A DNA stretch of 64,000 bases from Microbacterium horticulturae (GTDB taxonomy: Bacteria > Actinomycetota > Actinomycetes > Actinomycetales > Microbacteriaceae), in contig NZ_CP119108.1 in NCBI RefSeq assembly GCF_029094505.1, forward strand, positions 310,001 through 374,000, written 5' to 3'. A program made the position numbers and the translations under genes. This document shows, in pieces, positions 9,155-17,544 of this stretch (within the stretch, counting starts at the first letter, position 1; each line of letters begins with the position of its first letter). The notes beneath the pieces are model-generated. The model did not search any database. It was not told the origin of the DNA and saw only the letters and a list, made by a program, of their open reading frames with translations.

Positions 9155-9787
9155 ATGACATGGGCCTTGGCGCTCGACCTGCTGGGCACATTCTTCTTCG
9201 CGATCTCGGGCAGCCTGCTCGCGGCGCAGCGCGGCTTCGACATCGTCGCGTCACTGCTGCTCGGCTCGCTCACGGGTCTGGGCGGCGGGGTCATCCGCGA
9301 TGTCATCATCGGGGCGCCACCGGCGGCGTTCGCCGAGCCGATCCACTTCGTCGCGCCGGCCCTGGCTGCGGTGCTCGTGTTCTTCCTGAGCGGACTCGTG
9401 CAGAGGTTCTCGCGCACGCTGCTCGTCTTCGACGCGGGCGGGCTCGCCGTGTTCTGCACGACCGGCACGGTCACGGCGCTGTCGGCCGGGATGAATCCGG
9501 TGGCCGCGATTCTGCTCGGCGTGACGACCGGCGTCGGCGGCGGGCTGCTGCGCGACGTGGTGGCCAACCGCGACCCGCAGCTGTTCAACCCGCGTGACCT
9601 GTACGCGGTGCCCGCGTTTCTCGGCGCCGTGCTGATCGCGGGGCTCTGGTATCTGGGTTGGTACGGACCGGTCGCGCTGTACGCGGTGGCCGTCGTCGTG
9701 TTCGTCTTCCGCGTGCTGTCGCTGAAGTTCGGCTGGCGCATCCCGCACGCGCACGGCTCGTGGCCACGGCATCCCGATCCGGCATGA
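9155..9787 (+). CDS. TRIC-type cation channel family protein (UPF0126)
   Basis: A 210-residue membrane protein with two repeats of three helices, each repeat containing a glycine-rich hinge (TGLGGGVIRDVIIG at about 46-59 and TGVGGGLLRDVVANRDPQLF at about 128-147). These duplicated GGG-x-x-RD motifs are diagnostic of the bacterial homologues of trimeric intracellular cation channels. Seven helices and a short basic cytosolic tail are expected. It stands alone between a minus-strand hypothetical gene and a convergent HAAS gene. Confidence 0.92.
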   Translation: MTWALALDLLGTFFFAISGSLLAAQRGFDIVASLLLGSLTGLGGGVIRDVIIGAPPAAFAEPIHFVAPALAAVLVFFLSGLVQRFSRTLLVFDAGGLAVFCTTGTVTALSAGMNPVAAILLGVTTGVGGGLLRDVVANRDPQLFNPRDLYAVPAFLGAVLIAGLWYLGWYGPVALYAVAVVVFVFRVLSLKFGWRIPHAHGSWPRHPDPA

Positions 9788-9835
9788 CGCGGCGCGTCGT
9801 CAACCGGTGTCCGCGCTCGCCAGAAGCCAGACCAC

Positions 9836-10738
9836 CTATCGGGGCGAGATGCGCGCCCGCACGGGCGCGACAGCGTGGCTGAGTCCGATCGTGACGTAGA
9901 GGCCGCCCATCGCCCAGAGGGCGACCGCGAGCATCGACGGAAAGACCAGCGTTGCGATCATCACGGCCGCGCCGATGACCAGCAGTAGCCATCCCGCTGC
10001 GCGCACGCCGAACCCGATGAGCACGGCCACAGCGGTGATCACGACGACGACCACGATCCCCCATGCGCTCAATCCGACGGTGCCGGTGAGGATTCCCCGG
10101 GTCAGGACTGCGAACGGGCTGACGACGAGCATGGCTCCGACGATGTGGGAGACGACCCCGAACCCGCCGCGACGGGCGCCCCGCGGCACGACGACCGCTG
10201 CCCACGCCAGCATCGCGATGGGCACGGCGAAGCCGCCGATCGTGAATCCGCCGACGACGGCCATGAGCGTGAGCACGATCGCGACGGCGAGGCTCGTTCC
10301 GCCGCGTGCGCGGCGGGGCACCACGAGCGGCACGGTGACGACGAGGGCAGGCACGAGAGTCACGAGGGCTGCCGCGAAGCCTGCGTACGCCGCGAGCGTC
10401 TCGGCCGTCTCGTCACCGGTGCCGTCGGCCACGGTGTAGCTCGGGAGTAGGAACGCGACGAACACGGCCGTCACGACGGCGACGACGATCGCGGCGACCG
10501 TCAGGACCGTGCGCAGACGCTCGGCCGTCGAGCCCGAGCGTCCGAACTCCTCGTACGCGCGCTCGCTGATCTCACGCGGTGTGCCGAGTGCGCGAGAGAT
10601 CTCCTCGGGGCTGCGGCCCTGCTCCGTCGCATCGGCGAAGTGCTCGCGCAGATCTGCCAGCACGGCCTCACGATGGCGGGCATCGAGGTCGCGCAGCTCG
10701 CGTCGGACCGCGTCGAGGTAGTCGTCCTGGGTGATCAT
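9836..10738 (-). CDS. HAAS-domain membrane protein, partner of PadR
   Basis: 300 residues. The first 70 residues form the charged helical HAAS/DUF1700 domain (MITQDDYLDAVRRELRDL, LREHFADATEQGRSPEEISRALGTP), followed by seven or eight hydrophobic helices from about residue 75 to 290. This domain is regularly encoded next to PadR regulators and is thought to act in membrane-stress or antibiotic-response signalling. It overlaps the PadR gene by ATGA (10735-10738), so both are one operon. The exact ligand is unknown. Confidence 0.88.
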   Translation of the reverse strand: MITQDDYLDAVRRELRDLDARHREAVLADLREHFADATEQGRSPEEISRALGTPREISERAYEEFGRSGSTAERLRTVLTVAAIVVAVVTAVFVAFLLPSYTVADGTGDETAETLAAYAGFAAALVTLVPALVVTVPLVVPRRARGGTSLAVAIVLTLMAVVGGFTIGGFAVPIAMLAWAAVVVPRGARRGGFGVVSHIVGAMLVVSPFAVLTRGILTGTVGLSAWGIVVVVVITAVAVLIGFGVRAAGWLLLVIGAAVMIATLVFPSMLAVALWAMGGLYVTIGLSHAVAPVRARISPR

Positions 10739-11097
10739 GAGGTCCCCTCCACGAGAGCGTCGACCTGCGGGCCGAGCCGGTTCCAGACGTCGGCGAAGAT
10801 GGCAAGTTGCTCCCGACCGGCGTTCGTGAGCGCGTAGTACCGGCGGGGGCGGCCGCTTCCGGCCGACTGCGAGCGCGTCGTCACCAGGTCGTTGTCGCGC
10901 ATGCGTGCCAGCAGCGGATAGAGGCTGCCTTCGCTGGCTATCAGCTCGCGATCTATCAGCTCGGTCGCAAGCTCCAGTCCGTACCGCTCGCGCTGGTCGA
11001 GCAGCGCGAGCACGCAGAACTCCAGGACGCCCTTACGGATGCCCGTTGCGATGCTCTCGGCCGACGCTGCCACGTTGTCAGCGTAACCTTGCGTCAC
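10735..11097 (-). CDS. PadR-family transcriptional regulator
   Basis: Winged-helix repressor of 120 residues: LEFCVLALLDQRERYGLELATEL, SEGSLYPLLARMRDNDLV and the wing GRPRRYYALTNAGRE are the PadR signatures; the C-terminal helix would dimerise. The start is the GTG at 11097, which has no ribosome site; the start codon itself falls inside a 10-bp inverted repeat (11083-11119), suggesting a leaderless, autoregulated transcript. A later start near residue 9 (GTG) is possible but would trim the N-terminal helix. Confidence 0.93.
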   Translation of the reverse strand: MTQGYADNVAASAESIATGIRKGVLEFCVLALLDQRERYGLELATELIDRELIASEGSLYPLLARMRDNDLVTTRSQSAGSGRPRRYYALTNAGREQLAIFADVWNRLGPQVDALVEGTS

Positions 11098-11119
11098 AAG
11101 TATTGCAATGCAAGGTTAC
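11083..11119. promoter_or_regulatory. Candidate PadR operator overlapping the padR start codon
   Basis: GTAACCTTGC at 11083-11092 and GCAAGGTTAC at 11110-11119 form a perfect 10-bp inverted repeat with a 17-base spacer. The repressor's GTG start (11095-11097) lies in the spacer. This is the expected location for autorepression. Confidence 0.65.
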
Positions 11120-11213
11120 GACGAGGGAGCTGCCCCGCTGGTCGTCTGACGCCCGCGCAACCTCTGGCCGCGGCATCCCGATCCGGCGTAACGTGGCGCC
11201 CGAGGGGGCGACC

Positions 11214-12473
11214 ATGGCGGACTTCACCGAGGTGCGGGCGCGTTACGAGTCGATCCGTGCGGATCAAGAGGCCTTCTACCGCGAGCTGCATGAGAATCCC
11301 GAACTCTCGCACCAGGAGACGCGCACGGCCGACGAGGTCGCACGTCGCCTGACCGCGTGGGGCTACGACGTGACCACCGGCATCGGCGGCACGGGTGTGG
11401 TCGGCGTGCGCGCGAACGGCGAGGGCCCGACCGTGCTGATGCGCGCCGACATGGACGCGCTGCCGGTCCGCGAAGCGACGGGCGTCGCGTACGCGAGCAC
11501 GGTGGTGGTGACGGATGCCGCGGGCCAGTCGGTGCCCGTGATGCACGCGTGCGGGCACGATGTGCATGTCGCCTGCCTGCTCGGCGCGGCGCGGCTGCTG
11601 GCCGAGAGTACGGGTGCCTGGCGCGGCACCGTGATCGCGCTATTCCAGCCGGCCGAAGAGGCCGGCGACGGCGCGCGCGGCATGGTCGATGACGGGCTGC
11701 GCGACAGGATTCCGCAGCCCGATGTCGCCCTCGCGCAGCACGTGCTGGCGATGCGCGCGGGTGAGGTCGCGACGCGCAGCGGCCCGGTGTTCTCGGCCGC
11801 CGACAGCATCCGGGTGCGGGTGTTCGGGCGCGGCGGGCATGGCTCGATGCCGCAGAACACCGTGGATCCGGTGGTGCTGGCATCCACTATCGTCGTGCGT
11901 CTGCAGACGGTCGTCTCCCGCGAGATCGCCCCGACCGAGCCCGCCGTTCTCACCGTGGGGTCGATCCACGCCGGGTCGAAGAGCAACATCATTCCGGACG
12001 ATGCCGTGCTCGAGATCAACACCCGCAGCTACAGTGACGCGACCCGGCGGCGGCTGCACGAGGCCATCGAACGCGTCGTGCGGGCCGAGTGCGCCGCGAG
12101 CGGCGCGCCGCGTGAGCCCGCGTTCGAGGTGTACGACAGCTTTCCGTCGACCTCGAACGACCCCGATGCGACCGCACGGGTCGCCGACGCGTTCGCGGCG
12201 TGGTTCGGCGACCGGGCGGGAGAGCTGCCGCTCCAGACCGCGAGCGAGGACTTCAGCGACATCCCGCGCGCATGGGGCGTGCCGTACGCCTACTGGGGGA
12301 TCGGAGGGGTGGATGCCGCCACCTGGGACACCGCGGTCGCCTCGGGCACTGTGCACGCCGACATCCCCGGGAACCACTCGCCGCTGTTCCTGCCGGTCGT
12401 GCAGCCGACGCTGCAGACCGGCACCGAGGCGCTGCTGGCTGCCGCGGGGGCCTGGCTCGCGCCGCCGGCGTAG
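11214..12473 (+). CDS. M20 family amidohydrolase (peptidase M20D type)
   Basis: 419 residues from the ATG at 11214 (GAGGGGG ribosome site); the longer open frame upstream crosses the PadR promoter and is rejected. Metal-binding motifs of the M20D amidohydrolases are present: MRADMDALP, HACGHDVHVACLLGAA, FQPAEEAGDGARGMVDDG, and the late His in HSPLFLP. The lid domain is RVRVFGRGGHGSMPQNTVDP. Such enzymes hydrolyse N-acyl amino acids, hippurate or IAA-amino acid conjugates; the substrate is not evident. It is probably monocistronic. Confidence 0.94.
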   Translation: MADFTEVRARYESIRADQEAFYRELHENPELSHQETRTADEVARRLTAWGYDVTTGIGGTGVVGVRANGEGPTVLMRADMDALPVREATGVAYASTVVVTDAAGQSVPVMHACGHDVHVACLLGAARLLAESTGAWRGTVIALFQPAEEAGDGARGMVDDGLRDRIPQPDVALAQHVLAMRAGEVATRSGPVFSAADSIRVRVFGRGGHGSMPQNTVDPVVLASTIVVRLQTVVSREIAPTEPAVLTVGSIHAGSKSNIIPDDAVLEINTRSYSDATRRRLHEAIERVVRAECAASGAPREPAFEVYDSFPSTSNDPDATARVADAFAAWFGDRAGELPLQTASEDFSDIPRAWGVPYAYWGIGGVDAATWDTAVASGTVHADIPGNHSPLFLPVVQPTLQTGTEALLAAAGAWLAPPA

Positions 12474-12519
12474 CCGCGTCGGCGGGCCATGGGCCGCGGC
12501 ATCTCGCCCCTCCTCGACC

Positions 12520-12588
12520 GTGAGAGAACAACTCCCGGACGAGAGAGCGGGTACTTCCCTATCTCTCGGCGACCAGTTGTTCTCTCAC
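12520..12588. repeat. 69-bp nested hairpin element, copy 1
   Basis: Outer arms GTGAGAGAACAACT (12520-12533) and AGTTGTTCTCTCAC (12575-12588) pair perfectly; an inner stem CGAGAGA/TCTCTCG (12540-12546, 12562-12568) lies inside. The same 69 bases recur at 13314-13382 in direct orientation with only three differences. The pair brackets the gene at 12670-13275. Confidence 0.85.
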
Positions 12589-12669
12589 CGAATCGGGGCG
12601 CAGGCTGTGCCAGGTCGGGGCCCAGGCCGTGCCAGGGTGGACGAGGCACCGACGACAGGACGACCATCG

Positions 12670-13275
12670 ATGACAGGCACATTCGCAGAACCCGAGCGCA
12701 GCGCACGTGCGGCGGCACTCACCCGCGCCTGGGAGTGCCGTTGGTCGACAGGCGAGCCGGTGGGGTGGATGCTGCGCCAGGCGCATCCGGATCGGTGGGT
12801 CCGCTTCCACTCGCTGCCGGCGCTCACCGCGCAGGCGACGACCGCTGCTGAGCGCGGCGAGATGCAGCGGCGGCACCTCACCGTTCTTCGCGACCTGCCG
12901 CGCGACGGCGGTCTCGTCGTCATCGCCGATGACTTCGCGGGCGAGGGCCGCCCCGACGCCGGCTTCACAGACCCCGGCTGGGCGCAGAGGCTGCGTCCGG
13001 ACGCCTGGCCGTGGCGGCATTTCGCCGAGCCCGGGCCCGAGCTCCTCGATCACTGGTTCTGGTCGTGGAGCTGCGATGACGTCGAGGGGCTTGTCCCGCT
13101 CCTCGAGGTCGTTCGCGACGCCGAGGTGGATGCCATCATCACGACGAGCGATGCCGCGTGGATCTACGCGCCCTATTACGCCGGGGCCGATGTCATCCTG
13201 CCCGACGCCGCCATGCGCGACGTGCTGCGCGAACGCCACCGGGGTTGGCTGTCGCCGCTGCCGTCCGGCCTCTGA
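12670..13275 (+). CDS. Hypothetical protein, possibly DUF3885-like
   Basis: 201 residues, rich in Trp and acidic residues, no signal peptide. The end (IITTSDAAWIYAPYYAGADV, then VLRERHRGWLSPLPSGL) resembles the C terminus of DUF3885 proteins (an HPYDGGAD-like segment), but I cannot confirm the match. The start ATG at 12670 lacks a strong ribosome site. It is bracketed by two nearly identical 69-bp hairpin elements in direct orientation, as if the gene moved or was duplicated as a cassette. Function unknown. Confidence 0.75.
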   Translation: MTGTFAEPERSARAAALTRAWECRWSTGEPVGWMLRQAHPDRWVRFHSLPALTAQATTAAERGEMQRRHLTVLRDLPRDGGLVVIADDFAGEGRPDAGFTDPGWAQRLRPDAWPWRHFAEPGPELLDHWFWSWSCDDVEGLVPLLEVVRDAEVDAIITTSDAAWIYAPYYAGADVILPDAAMRDVLRERHRGWLSPLPSGL

Positions 13276-13313
13276 TCGGCCGCGGCATCCGGCCCCTCCT
13301 CTCCTTCTGCACC

Positions 13314-13382
13314 GTGAGGGAACAACTCCCGGACGAGAGAGCGGGTATTTCCCTATCTCTCGGCGACCAGTTGTACTCTCAC
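13314..13382. repeat. 69-bp nested hairpin element, copy 2
   Basis: Direct repeat of 12520-12588 with three substitutions. Outer arms GTGAGGGAACAACT and AGTTGTACTCTCAC pair with two mismatches; the inner CGAGAGA/TCTCTCG stem is unchanged. It lies between convergent genes (hypothetical + and YeiH-like -). Confidence 0.85.
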
Positions 13383-13387
13383 CGGGT

Positions 13388-13467
13388 CAGCCCGACCCAC
13401 CGCCCGCGACCAGCCCGACCCACCGCCCGCGACCAGCCCGACCCGCCGCCCGCGATCAGCCCAACCC
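13388..13467. repeat. 23-bp tandem repeat, about 3.4 copies
   Basis: Units of the type CAGCCCGACCCACC plus GCCCGCGAC start at 13388, 13411 and 13434; a fourth partial unit starts at 13457. The array runs into the 3' end of the YeiH-like gene and supplies its stop codon. Spacer-free, so not CRISPR. Confidence 0.85.
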
Positions 13468-14493
13468 CCCGGTGAGCCAGATCACGAGCAGCGATGTCGC
13501 CGTCACGAGCACCCAGAGGATCGCCCCGAGCAGCAGCGGCTTCAGGCCTGCGCGGCGCAGGGCCGCGACATCCGTCGACAATCCGATGCCGGCGAGGGCC
13601 ACGGCGATGAGGAACACGCTCAACTGCACGAGACCGTCCTGTACGCCCGGCGTAATCACACCGAGCGAATTGATGATGGCCACGACGAGGAACCCGATGA
13701 GGAACCACGGCACGAGCCGGCCGATCTGCGCGGCAGACATTCCACGTGATGCGGTGCGGCGGGCCTCGACCGCGGCGAGCGTCACCGTGATCGGGATGAT
13801 CATCAGCGTGCGCACGAGCTTGACGACCACGGCGAAACTGAGCGCGGCCGCGCCGTACACACTCGCCGTCGCGACCACCGAGCTGGTGTCGTTGACAGCG
13901 GTGCCCGCCAGCAGCCCGAACGCGTGCGGCGACATGTGCAGCGCATGGCCGAGCAGCGGGAAGAGCAGCACCGCGAGCACATTGAACAAGAAGATCGTCG
14001 AGACCGCGTACGCGACCTCGGCGCTGGCCGCCGTGATCACCGGCGAGACCGCGGCGATCGCGGAGGCCCCGCAGATGCCGGTGCCCACGCCGATCAGGGT
14101 GCGCAGCCGCGGTTCGATGCGCAGGGCACGCCCGATCGCCCACGCCGCGAGCAGACACACCGCGAGCGTCGAGAGCATCACCGGCAGTGACTCCAGGCCC
14201 ACCTCGAAGATGCTCGCCAGCGACAGCTGCGCGCCCAGCAGCACAACCGCACACTGCAGCAGGAACTTCGAGCTGTACTCGATGCCGGGCATCAGCCGTC
14301 CACCCGGCCGTCGCACGAGCGCGATGCCGACGCCGATCACGATCGCCGGCACCGCGCCGCCGAGCACCGGAACGAGATGACCGATGAGGGATGCCACGAC
14401 CGCGATCCCCACGCACACGAGAAGCCCCGGCCACACGTCCCGTGCGCGTAGAGCGAGGCGACCGGGGAGCGAGGCGACGGGGGTGACGAACAT
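13456..14493 (-). CDS. YeiH/UPF0324 family putative sulfate exporter
   Basis: A 345-residue polytopic membrane protein with about ten helices. Family signatures: GVGTGICGASAIAAVSPVI, LAGTAVNDTSSVVATASVYG, and KLVRTLMIIPITV. The start ATG at 14493 (MFVTPVASLPGR) gives a normal N terminus; the frame extends 43 codons further but that region holds the divergent promoter. Members are annotated as putative sulfate or taurine-sulfonate exporters; transport substrate is not proven. It is transcribed divergently from a LysR regulator that probably controls it. Confidence 0.92.
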   Translation of the reverse strand: MFVTPVASLPGRLALRARDVWPGLLVCVGIAVVASLIGHLVPVLGGAVPAIVIGVGIALVRRPGGRLMPGIEYSSKFLLQCAVVLLGAQLSLASIFEVGLESLPVMLSTLAVCLLAAWAIGRALRIEPRLRTLIGVGTGICGASAIAAVSPVITAASAEVAYAVSTIFLFNVLAVLLFPLLGHALHMSPHAFGLLAGTAVNDTSSVVATASVYGAAALSFAVVVKLVRTLMIIPITVTLAAVEARRTASRGMSAAQIGRLVPWFLIGFLVVAIINSLGVITPGVQDGLVQLSVFLIAVALAGIGLSTDVAALRRAGLKPLLLGAILWVLVTATSLLVIWLTGGLG

Positions 14494-14567
14494 GCTATCC
14501 AGCCTCCGCCGCGTCGAGGGCAGCCGGTAGACGGCTATATCCTGTGGAGGTACAAGCGGAGGTTGTG

Positions 14568-15485
14568 ATGCATCGACGGGTACCGGAGCTGGCCGGTCTC
14601 GAGCTCGTCGACGCCGTCGCACGCACCGGCAGCATGTCGGCGGCCGGCCGCGAGTTCCTCATCACGCAGCAGGCCGTCTCCACGAAGATCCGCGCCATCG
14701 AGCGCCAGCTCGGCGTCGAACTGTTCGTGCGCTCACCGCAGGGCGCCCGGCTGACCAGCGACGGCGAGTCGGTCGTCGCGTGGGCGCGCGAGGTGCTGGC
14801 CGCGGCCGAGCGCATGGGCGCGGCCATCGACCTGCTGCACGCCGCGCCCGAGCGCACCCTGGCCGTCGGCGGAAGCCAGACGATCGCGGCACGGCTGCTG
14901 CCGGGGTGGATGCTGCGGCTGCGCGAACGGCAGATCGAGGCGGCGCAGCATCCCACCGCCGTACGCCTGCTCACCGGCAACAGCACCGAGATCGCACGGT
15001 TCGTGCGCGAGGGCGCCCTCGACCTCGGCTTCATCGAGACGCCGCGGCTGCCGGCCGACCTGGCCTCGACCACGGTGGCGGCCGACCGGCTCGTCGCGGT
15101 CGTGCCGCCCGATCACACATGGGGCGGCACGATCGGTCTCGCCGAGCTCGCGGCCACGCCGCTCGTCGTGCGCGAGAGCGGCAGCGGCACGCGGTCGGCG
15201 TTCGAGCTCGCGGTCGTCGACCGCCTCGGCGCCGAGCCCGCCGAGGCCGCTCTCGAGCTCGACACGACCGTGGCCGTGCTCTCGGCGGTGGCCGGCGGAG
15301 TCGCTCCCGCCGTGCTCAGCGAGCTCGCCGTCGCCGACGACGTGAAGCTCGGGCGCGTACGCCGCGTCGAGATCGAAGGCTCGCCGATCGTGCGTCCGCT
15401 CACCGCTCTGTGGCGCGGCGGCGCCGACGCCCTGCACGGCGCCTCGCGCCTGCTCGTGGAGATCGCGGCGGGCGGGGGCCGCTGA
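14568..15485 (+). CDS. LysR-family transcriptional regulator
   Basis: 305 residues. The N-terminal winged helix (LELVDAVARTGSMSAAGREF, QQAVSTKIRAIERQLGVELFVR) and the periplasmic-binding-like effector domain (residues about 90-300) are complete. The start ATG at 14568 has GCGGAGG eight bases upstream; GTG at 14544 is the alternative. The 74-bp gap to the divergent YeiH-like gene must carry both promoters, the standard arrangement in which the LysR protein regulates the exporter. The effector may be a sulfur compound, by analogy only. Confidence 0.93.
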   Translation: MHRRVPELAGLELVDAVARTGSMSAAGREFLITQQAVSTKIRAIERQLGVELFVRSPQGARLTSDGESVVAWAREVLAAAERMGAAIDLLHAAPERTLAVGGSQTIAARLLPGWMLRLRERQIEAAQHPTAVRLLTGNSTEIARFVREGALDLGFIETPRLPADLASTTVAADRLVAVVPPDHTWGGTIGLAELAATPLVVRESGSGTRSAFELAVVDRLGAEPAEAALELDTTVAVLSAVAGGVAPAVLSELAVADDVKLGRVRRVEIEGSPIVRPLTALWRGGADALHGASRLLVEIAAGGGR

Positions 15486-15515
15486 GCCGGCTCACCGGGC
15501 CCCGGCATCCCGCCC

Positions 15516-15605
15516 CCTCGCCCGAGGCGAGGGGATCTGCCGGAGCGAGGAGCGAATCCGGCGAAACGGTCCTCTCCTCGGCATATCCCCTCGGCTGAGG
15601 CGAGG
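15516..15605. repeat. Long inverted repeat, 27-nt arms, between convergent genes
   Basis: Arms 15516-15542 and 15579-15605 pair at 23 of 27 positions (core GAGGGGAT/ATCCCCTC with TGCCG/CGGCA). A 36-base centre contains a further partial stem. It lies between convergent LysR (+) and MgtC (-) genes and could terminate both. Confidence 0.7.
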
Positions 15606-15667
15606 GCCGGACGCAGTGCGTGGCAGAGACGGCCCGGCCCGGTCGGCCCGGCGCGCGCGGCATCCCT

Positions 15668-16375
15668 CTACTCCAGCTCGTTCTCGCGGTAGAGCTGCAC
15701 GTCGCGCACGCCGTCGATGTCGGTGAGCGCCGCGACGACGCGTTGCGGGTCCTGACTGCCCTCCAGCTCGAGCGTGACCGACACCGTTCCGCCGGCGGGG
15801 TCGTCGCGCTGCTCGGCGCGCTGGACGGCCCATCCGCTGCCGGTCACGGTCGACAGCACCGCGCGCAGCAGCCCGCGCCCGTCGACGTAGACCACGCGCA
15901 CCTGCACCTGCCGGTCGACGTTGCCGGGCAGGTGGCGCCCGAAGATCTGCACACCGAACGTGATCACGAAGTGCAGCGCCGTGACCACCAGCGCGAGCAG
16001 CCAGAGGCCCGCGCCGGCGGCCATGCCGATCGCTGCGGTCTCCCACACCGATGCCGCCGTGGTCAGCCCGCGCACCGCGCCGTGCCGGGTCAGGATAAGC
16101 CCGGCCCCGAGAAATCCGATGCCGGTGACGACCTGCGCCGCGACGCGGGACGGGTCGAGCTGGACGTGCTCGCCCAACACGTCCATGAAGCCGTACTTGC
16201 TCACCAGCACGAACAGGGCCGCCGAGGTGCCGACGATCGCCTGCGTCCGGATGCCGGCGCTGTGCCGGCGTAGCTGCCGCTCGAGCCCGATGAGCGCGCT
16301 CAGCACGAACGCCAGGAGCAGCTCGCCCACCTGCAGCCACCCCTGGCCGGTGAAATCGACCACGGCCTGCGCCAT
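15668..16375 (-). CDS. MgtC/SapB family membrane protein
   Basis: 235 residues. The N-terminal half has four to five helices with the family core [28 protein letters not shown] and [10 protein letters not shown]; the C-terminal half (about 150-235) is a cytosolic ACT-like domain ([21 protein letters not shown]). MgtC proteins affect Mg2+ homeostasis and F-ATPase activity in pathogens; this longer form is widespread in soil actinobacteria and its role is undefined. No Mg2+ transporter gene is adjacent. Confidence 0.93.
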   Translation of the reverse strand: MAQAVVDFTGQGWLQVGELLLAFVLSALIGLERQLRRHSAGIRTQAIVGTSAALFVLVSKYGFMDVLGEHVQLDPSRVAAQVVTGIGFLGAGLILTRHGAVRGLTTAASVWETAAIGMAAGAGLWLLALVVTALHFVITFGVQIFGRHLPGNVDRQVQVRVVYVDGRGLLRAVLSTVTGSGWAVQRAEQRDDPAGGTVSVTLELEGSQDPQRVVAALTDIDGVRDVQLYRENELE

Positions 16376-16465
16376 ACCGTGAACCTACCCCGCCCGGCGC
16401 GCGAACACAGCGCCCGTGCGAGAATGGCCGGACCGCGGCATCCCTCACTCGAACCGGAAGTGCGC

Positions 16466-16756
16466 ATGATCGACACGCTGTCTCAGGGGCTCATCGCCCT
16501 GACGACCTGGGCGTGGCTCGAGGCGCATGCGAGTTCGTTCGCCCTGGTGCTGGCGATGCTCATCGCCGCGACGGTGCTGGCCGTGGTGGCTGCTGCGCTG
16601 CTGGCGACGATGCTGCGGCGGTGGGCTGCGGCATCCCTCCCGGCGTTCGTCCGCGAGCCGGTCTTCGCGCTCGCGACGCCTCCGCCCGCGAGCCCGCGCC
16701 CGCTCGGCGGACGAGGCCCCCGGGCGCCCGGGGCGGCTTTCGGCCGCCTCGCCTGA
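16466..16756 (+). CDS. Small single-helix membrane protein
   Basis: 96 residues from ATG 16466 (GGAAG upstream). One hydrophobic helix at about residues 20-45 (SFALVLAMLIAATVLAVVAA) is followed by a basic Pro/Gly/Ala-rich tail ending PRPLGGRGPRAPGAAFGRLA. The tail is reminiscent of small actinobacterial proteins of the DUF6412 type, which I cannot confirm. Function unknown. Confidence 0.6.
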   Translation: MIDTLSQGLIALTTWAWLEAHASSFALVLAMLIAATVLAVVAAALLATMLRRWAAASLPAFVREPVFALATPPPASPRPLGGRGPRAPGAAFGRLA

Positions 16757-16771
16757 CGCGCGCAACAGCGC

Positions 16772-16818
16772 GACGAGGCGGCACAAGCTCGTGCCCGTGC
16801 TCTCACGAAAGCCTCGTC
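16772..16818 (+). promoter_or_regulatory. Nested hairpin abutting a start codon
   Basis: GACGAGGC (16772-16779) pairs with GCCTCGTC (16811-16818), which ends at the base before the ATG at 16819; GGCAC/GTGCC (16780-16784, 16791-16795) forms an inner stem. If transcribed it would place the start codon at the foot of a stem, with no ribosome site visible. Confidence 0.45.
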
Positions 16819-17127
16819 ATGCCCTCATATCGCTCTGTTCGTCTTGTTCGTCTGTGGATGCTGCGCGCCCGACGCCGCGCGCAGCTGTGGGCCGCACCGC
16901 TGTGGCGTCTCAATACCTGGATGATCCTCGGAGCCGCCGCCGTCGTCGGCTTCGAGGGTCTCGAGGCGCTTCTCGGAACGTTTCTGATGGCCCCCGAGCT
17001 GCTGCCGTTCATGCTGCTCGCGCTCGCGCTGTACTGGGTGTTCCGCGAGCGCATCGTCGGTGGCGTGCGGCGCCTGCGCGTGCGGCTGCGCGCGTACCGC
17101 CGACTGCGCCGGATCAGGGGCCTCTGA
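16819..17127 (+). CDS. Small basic membrane protein, unknown
   Basis: 102 residues: an Arg-rich start (MPSYRSVRLVRLWMLRARRR), two hydrophobic helices (about 32-50 and 54-75) and an Arg-rich tail (RRLRVRLRAYRRLRRIRGL). Not recognised. No ribosome site; the ATG directly follows a nested hairpin at 16772-16818. Confidence 0.65.
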   Translation: MPSYRSVRLVRLWMLRARRRAQLWAAPLWRLNTWMILGAAAVVGFEGLEALLGTFLMAPELLPFMLLALALYWVFRERIVGGVRRLRVRLRAYRRLRRIRGL

Positions 17128-17165
17128 GCGTCGGTCCCGGGGCTCTACCGAACAGCCCGCCGCGC

Positions 17166-17447
17166 TCAGTCGGGCGGCTCGGGCTGAGCGCCCGGTTCGG
17201 CGGGCTGGCCGTCGGGACCGGGCTGGCCCTTGGGGTCCGCCGGCTCGGGCTCGGCGGCAGGGTCTGCCGGTTCGTCGCCGGCTTCTGCTTCGGCGGACCG
17301 CGGCTCAGCGTCCGGCTCGGCCGGTTCGCCGTCGGTCGTGGGCATGTTCTGGTCGTCGAACTGGCCGTCGGGCGTGTCGGCGCTGGCCGGCGGCGGGTTG
17401 CCGCCCCGGTCGGCGTCGGGCTCGGGCCGTTCGTTCGGATCGCTCAT
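17166..17447 (-). CDS. Low-complexity acidic Pro/Ala/Glu/Asp protein
   Basis: 93 residues made almost only of D, E, P, A, G and Q, with repeats such as AEPEPADPKGQPGPDGQPAE. It is expected to be intrinsically disordered, with no signal peptide. The GAGGAGG ribosome site nine bases before the ATG at 17447 supports real translation. Function unknown. Confidence 0.7.
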   Translation of the reverse strand: MSDPNERPEPDADRGGNPPPASADTPDGQFDDQNMPTTDGEPAEPDAEPRSAEAEAGDEPADPAAEPEPADPKGQPGPDGQPAEPGAQPEPPD

Positions 17448-17544
17448 GGCGTGCCTCCTCTGTCAGAGCGAGTACACCGCCACCGCGCGCCCGACGCCGA
17501 GGGGGCTGACGCGCCGACCCCGCAGGGCTATCATCCTGCCCGCC

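Noticed and set aside
13388..13467. CRISPR-like array
   Set aside because: A 23-bp tandem repeat without spacers that overlaps a stop codon.
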